Source: Dechloromonas sp. (lineage in GTDB: Bacteria > Pseudomonadota > Gammaproteobacteria > Burkholderiales > Rhodocyclaceae). From it: 60,549 bases of DNA. The position numbers were made by a program, and so were the translations under genes. Below, piece after piece: positions 54,609-60,549 of this stretch. Below the pieces are notes generated by a model. It did no database searches. It had not been told where the DNA came from and worked only from the letters and a program-made list of their open reading frames with translations. The first letter of the stretch is position 1, and each line of letters begins with the position of its first letter. The stretch spans positions 1 to 60,549 of the forward strand of contig WBUO01000003.1 in NCBI GenBank assembly GCA_008933675.1, given 5' to 3'.

Positions 54609-55214
54609 GTGCATCACGCCTACGACGAGAACCTCGCCGAAAACCGGTATTACGACCGGCATTTCCAGAGCGAGGCCGCCAAGATACTGCCGGGGGAGTA
54701 TTTTGTTTCCGGACAGGGGATGTTGCTGGTCACGGTACTCGGTTCATGTGTTGCTGCCTGTATTCGCGATGCCGACGCCGGGGTTGGCGGCATGAACCAT
54801 TTCATGCTGCCCGACGATGGCGGGCGGGATCAGCTGGGTACGTCCGCCCGTTATGGCACCTATGCGATGGAGGTGCTGATCAATCATCTGCTGAAATCCG
54901 GTGCCCGGCGTAGCCGACTCGAGGCCAAGGTTTTCGGTGGCGGTGCCGTGTTATCCAGTCTGGCCAGCAGCAATGTCGGCACGCGTAACGCCGAGTTCGT
55001 GCTCAACTACCTGAAGACTGAGAAGATTCCAGTCGTGGCGAAGGACTTGCTGGATTCGTATCCGCGCAAGGTCTACTATTTTCCGGATACCGGACGTGCC
55101 TTGGTCAAGAAACTGCATCGCGTCCATAACGACACCCTGTTCAGTCGCGAACGGGATTACAAGGATCGGCTGGCCGGCTCCAAGGTCGAGGGCGATGTCG
55201 AGCTCTTCATTTGA
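54609..55214 (+). CDS. cheD: Chemoreceptor glutamine deamidase CheD
   Basis: The 201-residue protein has the catalytic Cys in [12 protein letters not shown] and catalytic His in GGMNHFMLP, followed by KVFGGGAVL and [15 protein letters not shown]. CheD deamidates receptor glutamines and can work with CheC-type phosphatases. A GTG start is used because no ATG precedes the conserved region; the ribosome binding site is weak. It lies 11 bases after cheR. Confidence 0.95.
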   Translation: MHHAYDENLAENRYYDRHFQSEAAKILPGEYFVSGQGMLLVTVLGSCVAACIRDADAGVGGMNHFMLPDDGGRDQLGTSARYGTYAMEVLINHLLKSGARRSRLEAKVFGGGAVLSSLASSNVGTRNAEFVLNYLKTEKIPVVAKDLLDSYPRKVYYFPDTGRALVKKLHRVHNDTLFSRERDYKDRLAGSKVEGDVELFI

Positions 55215-55255
55215 CCGTCGCTGATGCTGTGCCTGCCAAAAGATCAATAAATGAC

Positions 55256-56317
55256 ATGCCGAACAAGATTCGCGTTCTGATAATCGATGACTCCGCACTG
55301 ATGCGGGCCATGCTCACTGAAATGATCAATGCCTCGCCTGACCTGACGGTGGTCGGTGCCGCACCCGATGCGCCAACGGCCCGCGAGATGATCAAGGTGC
55401 TGAATCCGGACGTGCTGACCCTGGATTTTCATATGCCGAAAATGGATGGCATCGAGTTTCTCGACCGCCTGATGCGTCTGCGGCCAATGCCCGTCGTCAT
55501 GGTTTCGGCGTTTACCGCAGCAGGATCGGAGACAACGCTGAAGGCGCTGGAACTCGGCGCCGTGGATTTCATTGGCAAACCGCGTTCTGATGGACGTCGC
55601 CTGGATGAGTATGCCGAGGAACTCACCGACAAGATCAGGGCTGCCAAGGGAGCGCGCTTGCGTCGGCTGGGGGCTGCTTCGGCACCGACCGTTTCGGGGT
55701 CCGCTCCTCAGGCTGCACCGGCGGGCCAGACGCCTGTTCGCGTAAACGCCTCAGGCAAGATCATCTTTGTTGGTGCATCGACGGGGGGGACCGAAGCCAT
55801 CAAGGAGTTTCTCCTCGGTATTCCGGCCGACTGCCCCCCCATCCTGATTGTCCAGCATATGCCGGAATCGTTTACCGCTTCCTTTGCCAAGCGCCTTGAC
55901 GGCCTGAGTGCTCCCCGGGTGATCGAAGCCCAGGGGAACGAGAAGGTCGAGCCGGGAACGGTATTCATTGCGCCAGGGCACTCACACCTGCAGATCCGTC
56001 GCGGCCCGAACGGATACCTCACCGAGTTGCTGGCGACGCCGCCGGTCAATCGTCACCGGCCATCGGTTGATGTGTTGTTCGACTCGGCCGCCAATCTTGT
56101 CGGCAGGCAGGCGGTCGGTGTCATCCTTACCGGGATGGGTAAGGATGGGGCGCAGGGGCTGTTGCGTCTGCGTCAGGCGGGAGGGCAAACCTTCGGCCAG
56201 GATGAGGCCAGTTGCGTTGTGTACGGCATGCCGCGTGAAGCGTTTGTTATTGGTGCCGTCGGCGAGCAGTGTCCGTTGGCTGAGATCGCCCGCCGGGTGC
56301 TGGCAGCCTGTCGCTGA
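55256..56317 (+). CDS. cheB: Chemotaxis methylesterase CheB
   Basis: The protein of about 353 residues has an N-terminal receiver ([14 protein letters not shown], phospho-acceptor in [19 protein letters not shown]). The C-terminal methylesterase carries Ser in [10 protein letters not shown], His in VQHMPESFT and Asp in LTGMGKDGA. It removes receptor methyl groups when phosphorylated by CheA. A TTG 15 codons upstream is an alternative start. It closes the cheR-cheD-cheB group. Confidence 0.95.
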   Translation: MPNKIRVLIIDDSALMRAMLTEMINASPDLTVVGAAPDAPTAREMIKVLNPDVLTLDFHMPKMDGIEFLDRLMRLRPMPVVMVSAFTAAGSETTLKALELGAVDFIGKPRSDGRRLDEYAEELTDKIRAAKGARLRRLGAASAPTVSGSAPQAAPAGQTPVRVNASGKIIFVGASTGGTEAIKEFLLGIPADCPPILIVQHMPESFTASFAKRLDGLSAPRVIEAQGNEKVEPGTVFIAPGHSHLQIRRGPNGYLTELLATPPVNRHRPSVDVLFDSAANLVGRQAVGVILTGMGKDGAQGLLRLRQAGGQTFGQDEASCVVYGMPREAFVIGAVGEQCPLAEIARRVLAACR

Positions 56318-56438
56318 TCGCCATGCGAAATGCCTGACAGAGGCTCGTGGCGCCAGTTCTTGAGGGAAGGGCCTTGTTGCCTGTGGTCAAAGGTTTAAAC
56401 TAACCAGAGTCACAAACCTCAGAATATTGGGAAATTCC

Positions 56439-56744
56439 ATGCAAGCGAGCATCACCAAGGAGGCCGGCAAGGCATTCGTCAAACTGTCCGGTCGCTTCGA
56501 CTTCAATACACATCGCGAGTTTCGCGGTGTTTACGAACCGCTGTTGGCCGATGTCGAGACTCAGGCCGTGATTGTCGATTTCTCGGCAGTCGACTATCTC
56601 GACAGCTCTGCCTTGGGCATGCTGCTGATGCTGCGGGACAAGCTGGGGGGGGTAGGCAAGGAGGTTGCGTTGACTGGTGTGCGCGGCAATGTCAAACAGG
56701 TGCTGGATATTGCCAATTTCGGCAAGCTATTCCCGATTTCATGA
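56439..56744 (+). CDS. STAS-domain anti-sigma-factor antagonist
   Basis: The 101-residue protein is a single STAS domain with DYLDSSALGMLLMLRD, where the Ser pair is the usual phosphorylation site of SpoIIAA-like proteins, and VRGNVKQVLDIANFGKLF. Such proteins act in partner-switching with an anti-sigma kinase or phosphatase, none of which is seen nearby. Its place between cheB and cheV suggests a link to chemotaxis or motility output. Confidence 0.88.
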   Translation: MQASITKEAGKAFVKLSGRFDFNTHREFRGVYEPLLADVETQAVIVDFSAVDYLDSSALGMLLMLRDKLGGVGKEVALTGVRGNVKQVLDIANFGKLFPIS

Positions 56745-56848
56745 AAGGATGGCCAACCGGAGCTGTCCGGAAAAGGCAACATCCATGTGAACTGAGGGCG
56801 CGCGCGGTTTGTCGGGTATCGAAAAACGTGTATTCTTGGTCATCCTCA

Positions 56849-56856
56849 GCCGATAA
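56849..56856 (+). promoter_or_regulatory. Possible sigma-28 -10 element upstream of cheV
   Basis: GCCGATAA is an exact match to the FliA -10 consensus, 37-43 bases before the cheV start. The expected -35 region (GTATTCTT) matches TAAAGTTT poorly, so confidence is limited. Confidence 0.35.
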
Positions 56857-56898
56857 ATAGAGCAAGAGGCCGACTCCAAGAAGTTTGAGGGAATGACG

Positions 56899-57867
56899 AT
56901 GTCAGAGTTGCTGAAGAATATCGATGCGCGGACCAAGCTGGCCGGAACCAACAAGCTTGAAATACTGTTGTTCTTCCTCGGCGTCGATCAGAGAACAGGG
57001 CGTCGGGAAACCTACGGCATCAACGTCTTCAAGGTTCGTGAAGTCATGCGTACGCCGGTGATTACCGCGGCACCCGAGATGCCCTCTTCGGTGGAGGGTA
57101 TGGTCAGTTTGCGCGGCGCCCTGGTGCCCGTCATCGATCTTGCGAAGTATTCCGGAATCACTGCCGAAACTCCGCGCGAGATCATGATCGTCACGGAATA
57201 TAACGGACATACCCAAGGCTTCCTGGTCGAGGGTGTCGACACCATTCTCCGTCTTGACTGGAGCAAGATGCGTGTGCCCCCCGAGATGCTGACGGCACAG
57301 ACGGGCGGCTTGGTCACGGCGGTGACGGAGTTGGAGGACGGACGTCTGGTGATGATGATGGATGTCGAGAAGGTGCTCTCCGAGACGACATCCATTGACA
57401 ACGAGATCATGTTCCGCGGTGTTGTGCCGCTTGATCGTCCGGATGCCACCGTTTTCTTTTGCGATGATTCCAGCGTCGCCCGCAAGCAGATCGAGAAAAC
57501 CCTGGGGGTCATGGGCGTCAAAGGGGTTAGTGCGGTCAACGGTCAGCGCATGTGGGACGAGATGGAGAAGACGGCGGCCTATGCAAAATCCGTCGGCCAG
57601 CCGGTCAGTGACTTCATCAATCTGGTCCTGACGGATATCGAGATGCCGGAAATGGATGGCTACATCCTGACCAAGAAAATCAAGTCGGATCCGCGCTTCA
57701 ATGGCATCCCCGTCATCATGCATTCGTCGCTCTCCGGAATGTCCAACCAGAAGCTGGGTCTGTCGGTCGGTGTCGACGAGTATGTTCCCAAGTTCGAACC
57801 ACAGCGCCTTTCCGAAACGCTGGCGCGCCGTCTCGGTGTGACCGGTCAGTCGGTCGAAGTCGCCTGA
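56899..57867 (+). CDS. cheV: CheV-type coupling protein 1 (CheW domain plus receiver)
   Basis: The protein of about 322 residues has a CheW-like domain (EILLFFLGVDQRTG, GINVFKVREVMRTP, GMVSLRGALVPVIDL) and a receiver (FFCDDSSVARKQIEKTLG, LTDIEMPEMDGY, VPKFEPQRL). CheV proteins couple receptors to CheA and act in adaptation. The second ATG is preferred because GAGGG lies 8 bases upstream; an ATG two codons earlier is also in frame. It is adjacent to a paralog. Confidence 0.94.
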   Translation: MSELLKNIDARTKLAGTNKLEILLFFLGVDQRTGRRETYGINVFKVREVMRTPVITAAPEMPSSVEGMVSLRGALVPVIDLAKYSGITAETPREIMIVTEYNGHTQGFLVEGVDTILRLDWSKMRVPPEMLTAQTGGLVTAVTELEDGRLVMMMDVEKVLSETTSIDNEIMFRGVVPLDRPDATVFFCDDSSVARKQIEKTLGVMGVKGVSAVNGQRMWDEMEKTAAYAKSVGQPVSDFINLVLTDIEMPEMDGYILTKKIKSDPRFNGIPVIMHSSLSGMSNQKLGLSVGVDEYVPKFEPQRLSETLARRLGVTGQSVEVA

Positions 57868-57885
57868 GTCCTAACGGAGTTTTTC

Positions 57886-58824
57886 ATGGATCTGGTCGAA
57901 AGCAAGAATCTGCTCGATAGCGTCGATGCACGTACGCGTCTGGCGGGCTCCAACAAGATGGAGATACTGCTGTTCTCCCTGGGGACGCGCGAGATCTTCG
58001 GCATCAATGTGTTCAAGGTGCGCGAGGTCGGGCGTACGCCGCACATCACCAAGACGCCGAACATGCCGCGCGGTGTCGAGGGCTTGATCTCATTGCGTGG
58101 CAACGTCATCCCGGTGTTGTCCCTGGCCCCTTTCCTGCAGCTCGACGGAGCGCCTTCCGGCCTCGGCAAGACCATGATGGTTGCCGAATACTCGAAGCGG
58201 ACGCTGGGCTTTCTCGTCCACGAGGTCGATCGCATCATCCGTGTCGACTGGGAGAGAGTGAAGGCGCCGGAAAGCGTGCTTTCCAGTAATCAGGGACTGA
58301 TCACCGCGGTGATCGAGCTTGAGGGTGGTGGCCTGGTCTCCATCCTCGATGTCGAACAGATTCTTGCCAATGCATTTGGCGAAGTGTTGATCGTCGATAT
58401 CGCGCCAGCTCGGGTGAGCCCAGATACCAGCGTCTTCTTCGTTGATGATTCGATTGTCGCCCGGCGCAAGATCGCCGAGGTTCTCGACAAGCTTGGCGTG
58501 CGTCACAAGCATGCGACCAACGGCCTGGAGGCTTGGACCCGGCTACAGGGGATTGCTGCCCACGCCCTGCAAAGCGGGCGCAATATCCGAGATGAGATTC
58601 GCCTGATTCTGGTGGATGCCGAAATGCCGGAAATGGACGGCTATGTGCTGACCAAAAACATCAAATCCGATGCGCGTTTTGAAGGCGTGCCGGTTGTCAT
58701 GCATTCATCGCTTTCGTCAGAGGCCAATCGGGCCATGGGTAAATCGGTCGGGGTCGATGCCTATGTCGCCAAGTTCGATGCCGAGGCACTGGCTGACACG
58801 CTACGCCCACTGATTGAACGTTAA
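57886..58824 (+). CDS. cheV: CheV-type coupling protein 2 (CheW domain plus receiver)
   Basis: The 312-residue protein is a close paralog of the upstream gene: ARTRLAGSNKMEILLFSLG, FGINVFKVREVGRTP, GLISLRGNVIPVLSL, then a receiver with FFVDDSIVARRKIAEVL, LVDAEMPEMDGYVLT and VAKFDAEAL. Similarity over the whole length and the 18-base gap suggest a tandem duplication. The two copies may serve different receptors or CheA proteins. Confidence 0.94.
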   Translation: MDLVESKNLLDSVDARTRLAGSNKMEILLFSLGTREIFGINVFKVREVGRTPHITKTPNMPRGVEGLISLRGNVIPVLSLAPFLQLDGAPSGLGKTMMVAEYSKRTLGFLVHEVDRIIRVDWERVKAPESVLSSNQGLITAVIELEGGGLVSILDVEQILANAFGEVLIVDIAPARVSPDTSVFFVDDSIVARRKIAEVLDKLGVRHKHATNGLEAWTRLQGIAAHALQSGRNIRDEIRLILVDAEMPEMDGYVLTKNIKSDARFEGVPVVMHSSLSSEANRAMGKSVGVDAYVAKFDAEALADTLRPLIER

Positions 58825-58847
58825 TTGGAAATTCTCCGGAGTAATTA

Positions 58848-59237
58848 ATGGCTGCAGATCCAAAGATGAGATTTCTTGTGGTGGATGATTTTTCCACCAT
58901 GCGGCGAATCGTTCGCAACTTGCTCAAGGAGCTGGGCTTTACCAATGTTGATGAGGCCGAGGATGGAGCTATTGCCCTGCAGAAGCTTCAGGGTGGGGGC
59001 TTCGAGTTTGTCGTCACTGACTGGAACATGCCCAACATGGACGGGTTGACGCTTTTGCAGACGATCCGTGCGACACCGACGCTGAAGCATCTGCCTGTGC
59101 TGATGATCACTGCCGAGGCCAAGAAGGAGAACATCATTGCTGCCGCTCAGGCTGGAGCAAGTGGCTATATCGTCAAGCCGTTCACTGCAGGAACGTTGTC
59201 CGAGAAGCTGAACAAGATTTTCGAGAAGATGGGCTAG
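58848..59237 (+). CDS. cheY: Motor-type response regulator CheY
   Basis: The 129-residue receiver is very close to E. coli CheY in its blocks [18 protein letters not shown], phospho-acceptor Asp 58 in [12 protein letters not shown] and [16 protein letters not shown]. This type binds the flagellar switch protein FliM when phosphorylated. It is followed directly by cheZ, its phosphatase. Confidence 0.96.
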   Translation: MAADPKMRFLVVDDFSTMRRIVRNLLKELGFTNVDEAEDGAIALQKLQGGGFEFVVTDWNMPNMDGLTLLQTIRATPTLKHLPVLMITAEAKKENIIAAAQAGASGYIVKPFTAGTLSEKLNKIFEKMG

Positions 59238-59248
59238 GGTTGAACACC

Positions 59249-60094
59249 ATGACTGCCAACAATGATTCCGGCGACCTGGAAGCGCTCTTCGACTCGATAG
59301 CCGCCGATTACACGCCAGCCGCTCCGGCGGCCGTTACGCCGCCGCCGGTTGCCGCGCCTTCGGCGGCTTCTGCGATGGGCGACAGTGATGACCTCCAGGC
59401 GCTGTTCGATAGCGTTGCCGCCGAGACAGAGGCGGCTGAGGCGGTTCAGCCGGCCATGGCCGAGGGGGCTGGGGAGGAGTGGCCAAAGCAGGAGGTTGTT
59501 TTCAACCGCATTGGTCACATGGCGCGTGTCCTGCACGATGCATTGGGTCAGCTGGGTTATGACAAGCTCCTCGAGAATGCCGTTTCCGCCTTGCCGGATG
59601 CCAAGGACAGATTGGCTTACGTTGCCAATCTGACTGAGCAGGCAGCCTGTCGGGTGCTCAATGCGACGGATATCGCCAATCCCTTGGTTGATGACATCGA
59701 GCGCCGTTCGCGTGCTTTGGGAGAGCGTTGGGACAAGGTTTTTGCCAATCAGCTCGGGGCGGAGGACTTCAAGCTTCTGGCCGGCGAGACCCGGCTTTTC
59801 CTCAAGCAGCAGCTACCGGAGAAGACGCAGGCGACGCACGCACAACTGACGGAAATCATGATGGCTCAGGATTTCCAGGATCTGACCGGGCAGGTCATCA
59901 AGAAAATTGTGGCCTTGGCTCAGGAACTGGAGAGCGGGCTGATGAGCGTATTGATCGAGGTTGTGCCGGAAACCCGGCGGACCGAAGAGGTGAATAGTCT
60001 GATGAATGGTCCGGTAATCAATGCTGAAGGACGGGCCGATGTGGTCGTCAATCAGAAGCAGGTCGATGACCTGTTGGACAGCCTCGGTTTCTAA
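59249..60094 (+). CDS. cheZ: CheY phosphatase CheZ with repeated N-terminal motifs
   Basis: The 281-residue protein has the long helical CheZ core with catalytic AQDFQDLTGQVIKKI and the C-terminal CheY-tethering peptide VDDLLDSLGF. The first 60 residues add two copies of a similar motif, DLEALFDSIAA (about 9-19) and DLQALFDSVAA (about 48-58), separated by an Ala/Pro-rich spacer. E. coli CheZ is about 214 residues, so this extension is extra. ATG 59249 has an AGGG site; a TTG three codons earlier is possible. Confidence 0.93.
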   Translation: MTANNDSGDLEALFDSIAADYTPAAPAAVTPPPVAAPSAASAMGDSDDLQALFDSVAAETEAAEAVQPAMAEGAGEEWPKQEVVFNRIGHMARVLHDALGQLGYDKLLENAVSALPDAKDRLAYVANLTEQAACRVLNATDIANPLVDDIERRSRALGERWDKVFANQLGAEDFKLLAGETRLFLKQQLPEKTQATHAQLTEIMMAQDFQDLTGQVIKKIVALAQELESGLMSVLIEVVPETRRTEEVNSLMNGPVINAEGRADVVVNQKQVDDLLDSLGF

Positions 60095-60106
60095 GGGGGA
60101 GCGAAA

Positions 60107-60549
60107 ATGAGCGACTTCGCCGGGATGGAGGATCTGCTGCAGGATTTTCTGCAGGAGGCTCACGATTTGTTGTCCGATGTCGACAACAAGCTGGTTGATC
60201 TGGAAAAGATGCCGGATGACCGTGGCCTGTTGAACGATATCTTCCGCGGTTTCCATACGGTCAAGGGCGGAGCGGGTTTTCTCAACGCCGCCGAGCTCGT
60301 GACCCTCTGTCACCTGACGGAAAACCTGTTCGATCGCCTGCGTAACGGTGAGCTGGAACTGACTCCCGAGTTGATGGACGTCATCATGGCCGCGACCAAG
60401 GGCGTCCGCGAAATGTTCGGTGAGTTGGGGCAGATGGTGTTGCCGCAACCGGCGGATCCGAACGTGATCGCTGCTTTGCAGGGGGCGCTGAATGGGCAGA
60501 TGCCCGGTGCCGTGCCGCCTGCCACGCCAGTCGAGACGCCGCCTGCGCC
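60107..60549 (+). CDS. cheA: Chemotaxis histidine kinase CheA (copy 2), cut by window edge
   Basis: Only the first ~147 residues are present. They contain an HPt domain with phospho-His 50 in FRGFHTVKGGAGFLN and the start of a Pro-rich linker. The HPt differs from copy 1 (HTVKGGAGFLN against HSIKGSAGTFGF), so this is a second distinct CheA type, of the kind found after cheYZ in betaproteobacteria. A GGGGGAG site precedes the ATG, 12 bases after cheZ. Kinase domains lie outside the window. Confidence 0.9.
   Translation, partial: MSDFAGMEDLLQDFLQEAHDLLSDVDNKLVDLEKMPDDRGLLNDIFRGFHTVKGGAGFLNAAELVTLCHLTENLFDRLRNGELELTPELMDVIMAATKGVREMFGELGQMVLPQPADPNVIAALQGALNGQMPGAVPPATPVETPPA

Overview
The window is chromosomal DNA of high GC content, about 60 percent or a little more by eye. 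Protein content and gene order point to a respiratory, motile betaproteobacterium, probably a Rhodocyclales member resembling Dechloromonas or Azonexus: a full cbb3 oxidase locus, a bd oxidase locus, an octaheme tetrathionate-reductase-family cytochrome, FNR-type sites, two sigma-54 activators and a large che/mot cluster. This assignment is from pattern recognition and not from a search. No insertion sequence, phage, CRISPR array or rRNA was seen. There is one tRNA gene.

Layout. 1-4.3 kb: a truncated multi-PAS diguanylate cyclase, an S4 RNA-binding protein, a small hypothetical protein, a TDT-family transporter and an alpha/beta hydrolase. 4.4-7.5 kb: a first ccoG divergent from a PAS/AAA+/Fis sigma-54 activator. 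7.5-11.7 kb: a MacAB-like ABC export operon and a BASS-family transporter. 11.8-17.05 kb: a nine-gene minus-strand bd-oxidase operon, cydP-cydA-cydB-Rieske-cydX-ybgE-nifX-like-DUF2141-DUF6858-like, closed by a strong terminator. Divergent from it lies a second sigma-54 activator (17.2-18.6 kb), paralogous to the first. The gap between them holds a sigma-54-type promoter facing cydP and an iterated TGGCAG/CTGCCA array. 18.6-20.9 kb: a diheme-type cytochrome b and an octaheme cytochrome c behind an FNR-like promoter. 21.1-29.2 kb: ovoA (ovothiol), a MoxR/VWA pair, a thioesterase, an EF-hand protein and a CpxRA-like two-component system with phased GTAAA boxes. 29.2-33.9 kb: a PEBP protein, murJ, tRNA-Thr(CGT), a receiver-GGDEF protein, a small Cys-rich protein and an SDR. 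33.9-42.3 kb: ccoI-ccoS, then ccoN-O-Q-P behind an FNR site, then a second ccoG, fixH and a DUF3149 gene. 42.3-43.5 kb: a TonB-like gene and a NUDIX hydrolase. 43.6 kb to the right edge: motA-motB-cheY-cheA-cheW-mcp-mcp-cheR-cheD-cheB-STAS-cheV-cheV-cheY-cheZ-cheA(partial).

How it fits together. Much of the window concerns choice of terminal electron acceptor and steering toward it: two high-affinity oxygen reductases, an anaerobic multiheme reductase module, and an Aer-like PAS chemoreceptor in the che cluster. The least explained unit is the bd operon. It carries its own TAT-type Rieske protein and a NifX-like protein, and it faces a sigma-54 activator whose PAS domain bears a conserved Cys/His cluster. 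A paralogous activator faces ccoG, and both activators have a TGCCA-N4-TGGC palindrome just upstream of their start codons. I infer a paired redox-responsive sigma-54 circuit controlling oxidase genes. That is the best candidate here for an undescribed system.
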